Assembly (NCBI RefSeq): GCF_003576315.1
Contig: NZ_QWFZ01000017.1
Coordinates: 62,001 to 126,000 of the forward strand
Direction: 5' to 3'
Length of the DNA: 64,000 nt
Source of the DNA: Henriciella mobilis
GTDB lineage: Bacteria > Pseudomonadota > Alphaproteobacteria > Caulobacterales > Hyphomonadaceae
Both the position numbers and the translations under genes were made by a program. The notes under the pieces were generated by a model. That model was given only the letters and a program-made list of their open reading frames with translations. It was not told the DNA's origin and did no database searches. Shown here piece after piece: positions 19,456 to 28,265 of the stretch. The first letter of the stretch is position 1. The number at the start of each line of letters is the position of its first letter.

Positions 19456-20283
19456 TTACTGGAAGGTGCGGGAGAGAAACGCACCAAAGGTAAATTGGTC
19501 GCGTGAGCCGCGCAGGTCGACCAGCGGGGCGTCGCCGGCATCACCTGCGAGCTGGTCATAGCCAGCAATCATGACGAGCGACCAGCGATTGTCCCGGTCG
19601 AGCGGGACGAAGGCGCTGGCGCTGAGCCCATAGGAGTAGAGCCCGCCATCGGCCTCATATTGCGGCAGGCCGGAGCGGGCCGACTGGAGCGGCGTCACGC
19701 CGAAATAGGCGGAGGTGTAGTCGCTGTCTGCAAGCCGGATATTCGGACCGGCGGACCAGAAGACGGGAGGGCCAAAGCCAGTAAGCCGTCCGCCATATGA
19801 GGCGCCGAGGTCTGCGACGAGGCCTTCATGGCCACCAATGCCCTGTCGGACTTCGCCAGAGAGGGTGATGTCGCCCACCGTCCATTCGGCAAAGCCGCCC
19901 GCCTCAATCGTGGTGTCGATATCGCCGAGGCCGCGCAGGTCATCGGTCTCGCCACCTGTGACGGAGAAGGTCTGGTCGCCATCCTCATCGCGCGAGAAGC
20001 GGATCTTCGCGATCGGGCCGGCGGAAAAAGTCTCCGAGTTGAACAACCGGTAACCGACGCCTTCCTGGACTGACGCGAAGAAGCGCTCGCCATAACGGAA
20101 CTGGAGATTGGGGAGAACTTTCAGGTCATAGTCATCGTCGCCCTCATAGGTGGGCGAGGTGAGGACGCCCGCGCCGACGCTGACTTGCCAGCCTTTGAGT
20201 GGCTCTCGTTCCTGGGCCTGGGAAGGGAAGGCGAGGGCGACGCTGCCCAAAAGAAGGGCGGCGGTCGTCAGGGCATATTTCAT
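19456..20283 (-). CDS. MipA/OmpV family outer-membrane protein
   Basis: A 275-residue beta-barrel protein with a signal peptide ending at AFPSQA, the WQVSVGAGVLTSPTYEGDDDY opening characteristic of MipA/OmpV, alternating amphipathic strands and a terminal Phe-Gln in place of the usual terminal aromatic. MipA in E. coli scaffolds MltA with PBP1B; OmpV-type proteins are often osmotically or metal regulated. It probably forms a transcription unit with the lipocalin downstream. Confidence 0.88.
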   Translation of the reverse strand: MKYALTTAALLLGSVALAFPSQAQEREPLKGWQVSVGAGVLTSPTYEGDDDYDLKVLPNLQFRYGERFFASVQEGVGYRLFNSETFSAGPIAKIRFSRDEDGDQTFSVTGGETDDLRGLGDIDTTIEAGGFAEWTVGDITLSGEVRQGIGGHEGLVADLGASYGGRLTGFGPPVFWSAGPNIRLADSDYTSAYFGVTPLQSARSGLPQYEADGGLYSYGLSASAFVPLDRDNRWSLVMIAGYDQLAGDAGDAPLVDLRGSRDQFTFGAFLSRTFQ

Positions 20284-20346
20284 GGGAGGGTCCGTCTGCT
20301 GCGAGATGTTGGACTGTCTACGGCAGGAGGGGCCTCGCGGATCAGG

Positions 20347-20847
20347 CTAGTCTGCCGTTGGCCAGCCGCCGGGCGGCGGCAGGGCGCTGGCGACCTCTCG
20401 GTAGGGGGTCCATTGTCCCTTGTGCTTCTTTAGGATCAGGAGATAGGTGTTCGGGATCTCGACCCGCTCGCTCGCGCCTTCGGGCAGGTATGACTGCACG
20501 GTGGTGCCGTATTCGTAGGCCCAGTCCTCATTGATGATGACGAGCTCCTTCGGCGTGATGTCGAGCTGGTAGCCAGGCGGGAAGGGCGCGTTGCCGGCTG
20601 CCGCGAGCATCTCCAGATGCGCCGGGCCACCGGGCACGGTCTGCTGGAAGTCCGGATGGCTGAGCGCGCCGAGGGCGGCAAAATCCTGCGCCGCCATCGC
20701 GGCCATAAAGTCGGCGCGCAGCTGGTCGATCTCCGCAGCTTCGGCTTCGCCGTCAAAGGCCGGGCCGGCGGGCGCCGTCGTGCAGGCGGCGGCAAGGCCG
20801 AGCCCTGAAGCAAGCATCGCCCCCCGAATGATGGTCCTGTTGGTCAT
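20347..20847 (-). CDS. NTF2-like (DUF4440-type) lipoprotein
   Basis: A 166-residue putative lipoprotein. A signal ending LAAAC is followed by a SnoaL/DUF4440-like alpha+beta barrel: an IDQLRADFMAAMAAQDFAALGAL helix pair, HPDFQQTVPGG, then strands with WAYEYGTTVQSY and TYLLILKKHKGQW. The fold is common in small enzymes and ligand-binding proteins; no catalytic set is evident. GAGAGG upstream supports the ATG at 20847 over the longer frame to 20910. Its relation to neighbours is unclear. Confidence 0.72.
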   Translation of the reverse strand: MTNRTIIRGAMLASGLGLAAACTTAPAGPAFDGEAEAAEIDQLRADFMAAMAAQDFAALGALSHPDFQQTVPGGPAHLEMLAAAGNAPFPPGYQLDITPKELVIINEDWAYEYGTTVQSYLPEGASERVEIPNTYLLILKKHKGQWTPYREVASALPPPGGWPTAD

Positions 20848-20974
20848 GGCGCCCTCTCTCATCTCTCTCGCGCAGGCCGTCAGCATGCGGCGCGCCGCAG
20901 TGGCAGGCAAGAGCGGTCCGGGCCGATGACGCTGGCTTTGCCCGCAAATTGTTCACCCCGCGGTGTCCGCCGGT

Positions 20975-21002
20975 TTGACACTGCGGCGTCAATGCCTAGG
21001 TT
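20975..21002 (+). promoter_or_regulatory. putative promoter with overlapping dyad before the ATP-grasp gene
   Basis: TTGACA at 20975-20980 and TAGGTT at 20997-21002 are 16 bases apart. The -35 hexamer is also the left arm of a TTGAC-N8-GTCAA dyad (20975-20992), so a repressor could block the promoter. The 294 bases from 20848 to 21141 hold no gene; this is the only structure I see there. Confidence 0.4.
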
Positions 21003-21141
21003 CAGGGCATCCATGAACTGCATGACATACAGCGCTCCAACCGTCCGGCTGGGTGCATGACACAGGCGCGAGCTGGCCATTCCAGCGCCATGCAGCCCGA
21101 CTATTCGCAAACCGATTATTTTAAAGACCCCTGGAGGTCAA

Positions 21142-22368
21142 ATGACTGATTACAATCCCGACAAAGGCTATATCGCGCTCCTTGGCTGGAGCATCAACGC
21201 CATCGACGCGATGAAGAAATTCGACCGGCGCTACATCGTCGTCGCGCCGAGCTGGGCGAAGGAATATGCCGAGAAGAACGACATTCCCTTCATGTCCTGG
21301 AATTTCGAGCGCCTGAACGAGAACTCCTTCGAGATCGCGCAGATGCTGAAGGATGAGGGCGTCGATGTCGCCGTCCCGCTCTATGAGGAGACGGTGGAAT
21401 GGGCCGGCGCGGTCAATGCCGTCCTGCTCGACAATCCGCGCCTGCTCGGCCAGTCCATGCTGTTTCGCGACAAGTCGCTGATGAAGCGCCGCGCGCAGCT
21501 TGGCGGCATCCGGGTCGGCATTTTCGAGGAAGCGCATGACCGCGACGACGTCGCCCGCTTCCTGCGCCGCGTAAACCAGACCCTTCTGAAGCAGGAAGGC
21601 GACGATAATGATCCGATCCACATCAAGGCGTTCGACCTGGCCGGCTGCATGGGTCACCGGGTCGTGCGCACGGTTGAGGATGTCGATGAAATCCCCGACA
21701 GCGACTTTCCCGTCCTCATGGAAAGCCACCTCGATGGCTGGGAGTTCGCCGCCGAGGCGTGGATCCACGATGGCAAGGTGCGCTTCCTCAACATCTCCGA
21801 ATATGTGCGCCTCGGCTATTCGGTCTTCGTGCCGGCCAGCCCCGAGCTGGAAGCCATGCGCGACAAGGTGAAGGCCGAGATCGAGAAACTGATCAAGACG
21901 TTCGACATCAAGTTCGGCTTCATCCACCCGGAATATTTCATCGGGCCGGACGATGTCATGTATTTCGGCGAGGTCGCCTACCGCCCGCCGGGCTTCAAGG
22001 TGTTCGAGCTGCTTGAGCGCGTCTATGGTTTCAATGCCTATCAGGCGATGGTCATGATGTTCGATCCGAAGACTACCGAGGAGGAGATCGAGAATTTCCT
22101 GCCGACGCCGGTCGAGGATGCGAATGGCTATGCCGGCTGTTTCGGCGTCTATCCGCGCAACCGGGTCGTTTCGCGGCTGGAAATCCCGAAGGAGACCGAG
22201 GACCATGCCTATTTCGACTGGCACGAGCTGGGCGAGCCGATGGAGACCAAAGTGTCCAAGCGCTCCGCCTTCGGAACCCATTGGGGTCTCGTCTACTTCC
22301 ATGGTGAGGACGCCACCGAGATGCGCGACCTGCTGAAACGCCAGGAAGAGGTCGACTTCTATGTGTAG
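21142..22368 (+). CDS. ATP-grasp domain protein
   Basis: A 408-residue carboxylate-amine ligase-type protein. The N-terminal pre-ATP-grasp domain (about 1-110) begins IALLGWSINAI. The ATP-grasp fold follows, with the MLFRDKSLMKRRAQLGGI entry segment, the adenine-pocket strand VLMESHLDGWEF, and the metal/phosphate site at E277 and R281 in EVAYRPPG, which resembles the E-x-A-P-R version of PurK rather than the common E-x-N-x-R. A 70-residue C-terminal domain follows. Family members join a carboxylate to an amine via an acyl phosphate; the substrate is unknown. Its stop is 72 bases before the start chosen for the papain-like gene, with a small hairpin between, so they are likely one operon. Confidence 0.82.
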   Translation: MTDYNPDKGYIALLGWSINAIDAMKKFDRRYIVVAPSWAKEYAEKNDIPFMSWNFERLNENSFEIAQMLKDEGVDVAVPLYEETVEWAGAVNAVLLDNPRLLGQSMLFRDKSLMKRRAQLGGIRVGIFEEAHDRDDVARFLRRVNQTLLKQEGDDNDPIHIKAFDLAGCMGHRVVRTVEDVDEIPDSDFPVLMESHLDGWEFAAEAWIHDGKVRFLNISEYVRLGYSVFVPASPELEAMRDKVKAEIEKLIKTFDIKFGFIHPEYFIGPDDVMYFGEVAYRPPGFKVFELLERVYGFNAYQAMVMMFDPKTTEEEIENFLPTPVEDANGYAGCFGVYPRNRVVSRLEIPKETEDHAYFDWHELGEPMETKVSKRSAFGTHWGLVYFHGEDATEMRDLLKRQEEVDFYV

Positions 22369-22375
22369 GCGCTCA

Positions 22376-22393
22376 CGGCCTGTAGTCAGGCCG
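22376..22393 (+). other. small hairpin between ATP-grasp and papain-like genes
   Basis: CGGCCTG (22376-22382) pairs with CAGGCCG (22387-22393) around a TAGT loop, with no T run. It could tune expression of the second gene or stabilise the first; an intrinsic stop is unlikely. Confidence 0.35.
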
Positions 22394-22440
22394 ATGTGCC
22401 TTCGCTAGCCTCCCTGCATGGATTCGAAGGGCCAGATACG

Positions 22441-24426
22441 GTGAGCCAGGCAGACGGAAACCAGCCCGCTCCGGGCACTGATGCGATGCACCTGAAGCGT
22501 CTGGACAGCGCCATCGCCCGGCTTGCGAATGCAAGCGACTTGCTGAAAGCGACCTACCAGCCGGGCGCGATCGACCAGGCCGGCAAGGTGCTGCGCTCGG
22601 CGGGCGGGCTTGGCGATTGCCTGGACCGTATCCAGGCGCTCGATCAAGCCGGTATCTTCGCGGGCACGGACTGGAATGATCCGGCCCACCTCAAGCCGGT
22701 CCTGGTGCGTCACACCTTCGAGGCAGGCGCGCCCGATGCTCTCACCCTTGAGACGCTGAGCGAGCTTCGTTTCCTTGCGGTCGCGCGTGGCGACTATGCG
22801 CTGGAAACGCTTTCGGCCGAGGAGGCGCACCATTTCCTGGCCCAGGTTCTCGGCCTCAATCTCGAGCGGCTGTTTGGCGGTGGCACGGAAGTCTCGCGGC
22901 AGATCGGGGATGACTGGGCGCAGGCGATCAACGGCCTGTTCAAGCTGATCGCGGAAGAGATCGGCTACAGCCGGATTTTCGATGCCGTCATCACCGAGAT
23001 CTGGCGCATCCTCGCGCAGCGTCCGATCCAGACAGACCGGATCAAGGCCATGATCGCCCAGCTTGCGACCTGGTCCGGCGAGGCGTCCAGCGAACAGCCG
23101 CCTTCGGGCTGGGGCGCTGACCGGCTCGTCAGTGCGCTGTTCGGCCCGACCAATGAGTGCCGAGAGGATCCGGGCATCGAGCGCTATGCCGAGCGCCTTG
23201 CTGCCATCGATGACAAAGCGCTGTCGCAGGAAGCCACGGCGATGGCGCGGGCGATGCACGATACGGGGCTGGTATCGGCCTATCACGCCGTCTTGCTGCG
23301 CCACCTGCTCCAGCATCGCCGGGAGCTGATCCCCGACTGTCTCGGCCTGTCGGCAACGGGGCGTGAGAATTACGGCTCCTTTGCCCCGCTCATTCAGGCG
23401 CTGGCCGAGAAAGCCATCCATGTCGAGACCGCGCAGGCTATCTATGGCCTCTCGCTCATGCTTGAGCGCGGTATCCTGCACCTGCCGCCCACGGCCCCGG
23501 CCCTGTGGCGCCAGCTGAAGCTCAACCTTTCACCGGAGACGCGCCAGCGCATAGCCGCGAGTTTCGGACCGGCCCCGGATGCAGAGGCATGGCTACTCGC
23601 GGGCGTGATCAGCGTCCTCGGCCAGCCGCTTGGTGTGGGGCAGGGCAACAATCCGACCTGCCAGGCCGCGCGCGCGATTGCGATGTGGTCCTATGTCGAT
23701 CCCGACTACCTGCTGCAGCTGGTCACCTGGGCGGCGCGCGACAATGAAATCCGCATGCCCTTCGAGGGCCAGCCGGTCTCCTCGCGCGACCTGACAACGG
23801 CCCTGGCGAAAGGACCGCTTGTGGAGGTTGATCCGGTCTCGGCCATCCTCGTGCCCCACCTTGACCGCATCTACATGGAGATGGGCCGGCTGTGTGCGGG
23901 CCGTGAAGGCGACCCGCATCGCTGGATCAATCCGGAGATGCACGGCTGGTGGGTGGCGCGCGATTTCGACATCGTCGTGGATGTGCCGACCGGCAAGCTC
24001 GTCGATGTGGATGGCTTTGTTCGCCGTTTCTACACCGCCTTCCATCCCCACTATAATGGCAATCAGCCCGTCATCCATCCAAGCCCGGCCGGTATTGCCG
24101 TGACGGACAGCGCCGCGCGTTTTGTTGGCTGGCATGCCATTGCGATTATCCGTGTGGCGCGCGATCCGTCCGGCGAGGTGCGTGTCTACTTCTTCAACCC
24201 CAATAATGACAGCGGTCAGGACTGGGGCGATGGCATTGTCGTCTCGACGGCCGGCAATGGTGAGAATTACGGGGAATCCTCGGTGTCGATCGCGGACTTC
24301 GCCTCGCGGCTCTACATCTTCCATTTCGATGCGCTGGAGCAGGCCGCCACCGCCGCCGTCCCGCAAGGCGAAATCGACGATATCCGGGCGAAGATACTGT
24401 CCAGCTGGGGCCGCGACAGGGTTTAA
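22441..24426 (+). CDS. large uncharacterised protein with a papain-like Gln-Cys-His-Asn set
   Basis: A 661-residue protein that I do not recognise as a named family. The GTG at 22441 has GAAGGG nine bases upstream; a GTG at 22396 in the same frame has none. The first ~390 residues are helix-rich, without repeats or membrane segments. The C-terminal part has QGNNPTC with Q401 and C407, then H565 in GWHAIAIIRV and N586 in VYFFNPNNDSG. The order Q-C-H-N and the exact Q-x5-C spacing are those of papain (Q19, C25, H159, N175), and the His lies on a hydrophobic strand followed by another strand, as in that fold. It could be a cysteine peptidase, amidase or transglutaminase-like acyl transferase. 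No signal peptide is seen, so it is probably cytosolic. It follows the ATP-grasp gene in the same direction. Confidence 0.7.
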   Translation: MSQADGNQPAPGTDAMHLKRLDSAIARLANASDLLKATYQPGAIDQAGKVLRSAGGLGDCLDRIQALDQAGIFAGTDWNDPAHLKPVLVRHTFEAGAPDALTLETLSELRFLAVARGDYALETLSAEEAHHFLAQVLGLNLERLFGGGTEVSRQIGDDWAQAINGLFKLIAEEIGYSRIFDAVITEIWRILAQRPIQTDRIKAMIAQLATWSGEASSEQPPSGWGADRLVSALFGPTNECREDPGIERYAERLAAIDDKALSQEATAMARAMHDTGLVSAYHAVLLRHLLQHRRELIPDCLGLSATGRENYGSFAPLIQALAEKAIHVETAQAIYGLSLMLERGILHLPPTAPALWRQLKLNLSPETRQRIAASFGPAPDAEAWLLAGVISVLGQPLGVGQGNNPTCQAARAIAMWSYVDPDYLLQLVTWAARDNEIRMPFEGQPVSSRDLTTALAKGPLVEVDPVSAILVPHLDRIYMEMGRLCAGREGDPHRWINPEMHGWWVARDFDIVVDVPTGKLVDVDGFVRRFYTAFHPHYNGNQPVIHPSPAGIAVTDSAARFVGWHAIAIIRVARDPSGEVRVYFFNPNNDSGQDWGDGIVVSTAGNGENYGESSVSIADFASRLYIFHFDALEQAATAAVPQGEIDDIRAKILSSWGRDRV

Positions 24427-24549
24427 AGCCGTTCGCCTGCCCGCCTTGCGGGTTTCCCGGACAGGTGTGCGTGGCCGCTCACGGGGGCAATGGCTCCGAT
24501 TGATCCTTCGGCGATAGTCTTTAAATCCCCGGCAAACGGATGATTGCCC

Positions 24550-25008
24550 ATGTCATTGCTCAAGCCTGCGAAAAAGCCGCGTGCGCCCAAAGGGGTTCGC
24601 GCGAAATTCTACCGCGTGCACAAGTCCGTCGACCTGCATGACATGATCGCGGTGGTAAGCTTTCACGGCAAGATGCCTGACGGATCGAAAGGCAAGGATC
24701 ACGGCCGGTACATCGCCGCGCAGACGGTTTACTGGATGACCTGTATCGATGCCCTGTGCGTCGTGATGGATTTCCGGGACCTGGAATACCGATGGGGCGA
24801 CAGCATACTCGGGGCGCTTCAGACGATTGATATGCGCTGTCGGGACCAGTGGAGCGACCTCGGCATGTCTGTCCCGGTCAAGCTGCTGAGCTCGCAGAAA
24901 TCGAGCGGCCTTCTTTCGCTTGTGACCGATCCGAGCTTTTTCTTTTCCGAAATGGACGATGCCATCCTGGCCTGCAGCCGGGATGTCCGCTTCTGGATGG
25001 ACAATTGA
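24550..25008 (+). CDS. hypothetical protein, 152 residues
   Basis: A soluble alpha/beta protein with a basic N-terminus (KPAKKPRAPKG), alternating hydrophobic strands (MIAVVSFHGKM, ALCVVMDFRDLEY), a WGDSILGALQ helix and a C-terminal SEMDDAILACSRDVRFW. The strand/helix order is like a STAS or Rossmann-type half domain, but no signature is strong enough to name it. It follows the papain-like gene after 123 bases in the same direction and may belong to the same module; the gap holds no obvious terminator. The ATG at 24550 is preceded by an in-frame TTG at 24544. Confidence 0.6.
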   Translation: MSLLKPAKKPRAPKGVRAKFYRVHKSVDLHDMIAVVSFHGKMPDGSKGKDHGRYIAAQTVYWMTCIDALCVVMDFRDLEYRWGDSILGALQTIDMRCRDQWSDLGMSVPVKLLSSQKSSGLLSLVTDPSFFFSEMDDAILACSRDVRFWMDN

Positions 25009-25087
25009 CGGGCGGGACGCAGACACGCCCTGCATTTCGGGGGAAGCCACTTAACGTGTCCCCCGAAACCCGCTACACGCCGCTTCC

Positions 25088-25987
25088 ATGAACGACGAGA
25101 CCAAGACCCCAGCCCATTATGCCGCCTCGACCCTGTCGGAGGCGCTGCCTTTCATCCAGCGCTATGACCGCCAGACCGTGGTCATCAAATATGGCGGGCA
25201 TGCCATGGTGGACGAGGCGCTGTCGGAGGCGTTCGCACGCGATGTGGTGCTGCTGAAGCATCTCGGCGTGAACCCGGTCATCGTGCATGGCGGCGGCCCG
25301 CAGATCGCCAGCTTGCTGGAGCGCCTCGGCATCAAGTCGGAATTCCGCGACGGCCTGCGCGTCACCGATGATGCGACCATGGAAGTGGTCGAGATGGTCC
25401 TCTCCGGCCCGATCAACAAATCCATCGTGCGGGCGATCAACAAGGCGGGCGGCAAGGCGGTCGGCCTGTCGGGCTCGGACGCCGACCTGATGAAGGTCAG
25501 GCGCGCCTCGCGCACCAAGAAGGACCCGGACAGCCAGGTCGAGCAGCTGATCGATCTCGGCTTTGTCGGTGAGCCGGAACGGGTCGATGTCTCGGTGCTG
25601 AAGCTGCTCACCGACTATGATTACGACTTCATCCCCGTCATCGCGCCGGTCGGCTTCGATGGCGAGGGCAAGCGCTACAATGTCAATGCCGACACGGCTG
25701 CCGGGGCGATTGCCAGCGCGCTGGGCGCCTCGCGCCTGCTGCTGCTGACCGATGTCGCCGGCGTGCTCGACAAGGACAAGCAGCTGATCCGCGAAATCCG
25801 CGCCGATGACCTTGATGGGCTGATCGCGGACGGGACTGTTTCAGGTGGGATGATTCCCAAACTTGAAACCGCCACAAACGCCGTCAAGAATGGTGTCGGA
25901 GGCGCAGTCATACTCGATGGCCGCGCGAAACACGCCCTGCTCATGGAGCTGTTTACCGAACATGGTGCCGGCACGATTGTTCTCTAA
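25088..25987 (+). CDS. argB: acetylglutamate kinase
   Basis: A 299-residue amino-acid kinase catalysing the second step of arginine synthesis, phosphorylation of N-acetyl-L-glutamate. The N-terminal [10 protein letters not shown] and VHGGGPQIA loops bind ATP and substrate phosphates. The [20 protein letters not shown] segment and [10 protein letters not shown] follow, as in the family. Length is normal. The 3' end overlaps the start of the DUF1036 gene. In many alphaproteobacteria argB lies next to engB upstream and a HAD nucleotidase and dapD downstream; only part of that order is kept here. Confidence 0.97.
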   Translation: MNDETKTPAHYAASTLSEALPFIQRYDRQTVVIKYGGHAMVDEALSEAFARDVVLLKHLGVNPVIVHGGGPQIASLLERLGIKSEFRDGLRVTDDATMEVVEMVLSGPINKSIVRAINKAGGKAVGLSGSDADLMKVRRASRTKKDPDSQVEQLIDLGFVGEPERVDVSVLKLLTDYDYDFIPVIAPVGFDGEGKRYNVNADTAAGAIASALGASRLLLLTDVAGVLDKDKQLIREIRADDLDGLIADGTVSGGMIPKLETATNAVKNGVGGAVILDGRAKHALLMELFTEHGAGTIVL

Positions 25988-27005
25988 GGTTTGCGCTGCT
26001 GCTGCGGCGCTGGGTGCGCTGTGGCTGACCGGCCTTGGCGCTGGCGCGGCGGATGCGCAGGCAGCCAAGGGCTGGCAGCTCTGCAACAAGACAAGCTATG
26101 TGATCGAGGCATCCGTCGGGCGCTATGAAGGCCAGGGTGTCGTCGTCGAGGGCTGGCGCCGGTTACGGCCGGGCTCCTGCGAGACGGCGCTGGAAGGCCC
26201 GCTGCGGCCCGGCATCCACTATCTCTTCGCGCGCTCGTCCAATGCCCATCGCGGCGGGCGGCGTATCTGGGGCGGAGACTTCCCGCTCTGCATCGATACG
26301 ACAGGCAGCTTCTCGGTCGAAAGCCCGAAGGAATGCACCACGATGGGGCTTGAAAGCCGCGACTTCCGCCCGGTGCTGATCGAGAACCGCAATGGCTGGA
26401 AAACCTCGCTGACCGAGACCGAGGAATTCGACATGGAGAAGGCCGGCGCGGCCGGCGTACAGCGCCTGTTGGCCGATGCCGGCATCTACAATGGCAATAT
26501 CGACGGCTATATCGGCCGCAAGACACGCGCGGCGATCGGCGAGTTCCTTAGCCAGAACAGCCTCGACGCCGACACTTCCGACGCGGACCTGATCGACGTG
26601 CTCGAGCAGATCGCGCAGGAGCGTGGGCGCAATATCGGCCTGACGCTCTGCAACCGCACGCGCAACCGCATCTGGTCGGCGATTGCCCGTCGCAAGGGCG
26701 AGGGCTGGGAGAGCCGCGGGTGGTGGCTGCTGGAAAGCGGCGGCTGTGCCCGCGTGATCGATGAGCCGCTGCTGACAGCGGAACATTTCGTCTTCGCCGA
26801 GATGGAGACCGAGAACGGCACGCGCACGCTGAAAAACGCGACTGACCCGTTCTGTGTCTCGCGCACCCAGTTTGCCATAATGGGGCGCAAGGACTGCACC
26901 GCGGCCGCCTATCGCGAGGCGCTGTTCGAGGCGACCCCGCCAGCCGAGAACCGCCGCCTGCTGTTCGAATTCTTCGACCGCGATTTCAAAGAGCCGGAGT
27001 CGTGA
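25962..27005 (+). CDS. secreted tandem DUF1036 protein with a peptidoglycan-binding-like linker
   Basis: A 347-residue protein starting inside argB (26-base overlap, ATG 25962), with a signal peptide ending near ADAQA. Two DUF1036 domains are visible. The first opens [20 protein letters not shown] with its W-R-x-L-x-P-G-x-C element; the second opens [20 protein letters not shown] with a matching WWLLESGGC. Between them sits a PG_binding_1-like segment ([20 protein letters not shown], then [10 protein letters not shown]). Each DUF1036 has conserved Cys that would form disulfides in the periplasm. Single DUF1036 proteins beside argB are seen elsewhere, but their function is unknown. It is translationally coupled to argB and to the HAD gene. 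Confidence 0.82.
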   Translation: MVPARLFSKVCAAAAALGALWLTGLGAGAADAQAAKGWQLCNKTSYVIEASVGRYEGQGVVVEGWRRLRPGSCETALEGPLRPGIHYLFARSSNAHRGGRRIWGGDFPLCIDTTGSFSVESPKECTTMGLESRDFRPVLIENRNGWKTSLTETEEFDMEKAGAAGVQRLLADAGIYNGNIDGYIGRKTRAAIGEFLSQNSLDADTSDADLIDVLEQIAQERGRNIGLTLCNRTRNRIWSAIARRKGEGWESRGWWLLESGGCARVIDEPLLTAEHFVFAEMETENGTRTLKNATDPFCVSRTQFAIMGRKDCTAAAYREALFEATPPAENRRLLFEFFDRDFKEPES

Positions 27006-27748
27006 GCGCCAACGGAGCTGACCTCTCGCCACTGACAAGCCGTGATGTCTGGGTCTTCGATCTCGACAACACGCTTTACCCGGCCGAGTGCGACCTCTTC
27101 GCCCAGATCGACCAGCGCATGACCGATTTCGTCGCGCGTTTCCTGAGGCTGGAGCGGGCAGAGGCGCGGGCGCTGCAGAAGAAGTATTATGCCGAGCATG
27201 GCACGACGCTGAAGGGCCTGATGACGATGCACGGCATGTCGCCGGACGAGTTCCTCGCGCATGTCCACGAGATCGACCTCTCGCCGCTGCCCATCAAGCC
27301 GGACCTCTGCACCGCCATCGCCGCGCTGCCGGGCCGCAAGCTGGTCTACACAAATGGCTCGCGCCGCCATGCCGAGCGGGTGACCAAATACATGCAGGTC
27401 CACACCGCCTTTGACGGGATGTTCGGGATCGAGGATGCAGGCTTTCATCCGAAGCCCTCGCAGGATGCCTATGACGCCTTCTGCGCGGCCCATGATGTCG
27501 ACCCGGCGCGCGCCATCCTGTTCGAGGACCTGGAGCGCAACCTCGCCCCGGCGCATGCGATGGGCTTTGCCACCGTGCTGGTCCATTCGAGCAAGGACTG
27601 GAGCCATGAGCCGGTCGAGGCCCGCCCCGCCGGCCCGGAAGACGCCGACCACCCGCATGTCGACTACCTCACCGCCGACCTGACAGGCTTCCTGCAGGAC
27701 GTGCTGCAGGTGGTGACACCGGCGGCTGATGCGTCCGCCGGACCATGA
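27002..27748 (+). CDS. pyrimidine 5'-nucleotidase, HAD family
   Basis: A 248-residue HAD-superfamily phosphatase of the SDT1/PHM8-like subgroup. Motif I is FDLDNTLYP with nucleophile D20 and D22, motif II is YTNGSRRH, motif III the KPSQDAY Lys, and motif IV FEDLERN. It would dephosphorylate pyrimidine nucleoside monophosphates. GTG at 27002 overlaps the preceding stop. It is the last gene of the argB-DUF1036-nucleotidase unit. Confidence 0.88.
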   Translation: MSANGADLSPLTSRDVWVFDLDNTLYPAECDLFAQIDQRMTDFVARFLRLERAEARALQKKYYAEHGTTLKGLMTMHGMSPDEFLAHVHEIDLSPLPIKPDLCTAIAALPGRKLVYTNGSRRHAERVTKYMQVHTAFDGMFGIEDAGFHPKPSQDAYDAFCAAHDVDPARAILFEDLERNLAPAHAMGFATVLVHSSKDWSHEPVEARPAGPEDADHPHVDYLTADLTGFLQDVLQVVTPAADASAGP

Positions 27749-27825
27749 ATTGACCCAAATCAAGGCAGGCGAACGAGCGGTGCCTATCGGATCATCCAGT
27801 GACACGTCTGCTGGAGGAATGAGAC

Positions 27826-28167
27826 ATGAAGCGAGGTCGCTTGAGCCTTCTGGTCGCGGGCGCTTGCCTGGTTGTGCTGGGGGGCTGTGCCTGGGGGCAT
27901 CATGGCTATGGCCCACCGGGGCCGGGGCCCGGGACGCATGTCGTCTACATCCAGAAAGCGCCGCCGCCGTCGCGCCGAGTCACCATTCCGCCGCGCCCGG
28001 TGAGCGGGGCGATCTGGATCAGCGGCTACTGGGAATGGAGCGGGGTCGAGTTCCGCTGGGTCGATGGCTACTGGGAACGTAACCCGCCGCGCGGAAAGCG
28101 CTGGACGGCCGGCCACTGGGTCGAGACCCGCAATGGCTGGTACTGGAGCCCAGGCCGCTGGCACTAG
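27826..28167 (+). CDS. YXWGXW-type repeat lipoprotein
   Basis: A 113-residue lipoprotein. The lipobox VLGGC follows a single hydrophobic segment, then a Gly/Pro-rich stretch. Four Trp/Tyr-rich repeats of the kind ISGYWEWSG, VDGYWERN, TAGHWVETRNG and SPGRWH follow. This matches the YXWGXW repeat family of short envelope proteins, whose role is unknown. It has its own ribosome binding site and no obvious operon partner. Confidence 0.8.
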   Translation: MKRGRLSLLVAGACLVVLGGCAWGHHGYGPPGPGPGTHVVYIQKAPPPSRRVTIPPRPVSGAIWISGYWEWSGVEFRWVDGYWERNPPRGKRWTAGHWVETRNGWYWSPGRWH

Positions 28168-28265
28168 CTGTAAACACCACGTCCTTGCACCGGAGGCGGT
28201 CCCTCATCCATAAGGAGAGTGACGGTGTCCCGCTTCCGCGGGCGCGCGAAAAAGGACCGCACATC

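Noticed and set aside
21121-22302. Open frame of 393 codons antisense to the ATP-grasp gene
   Set aside because: Shadow of codon bias; the plus-strand frame has the ATP-grasp motifs.
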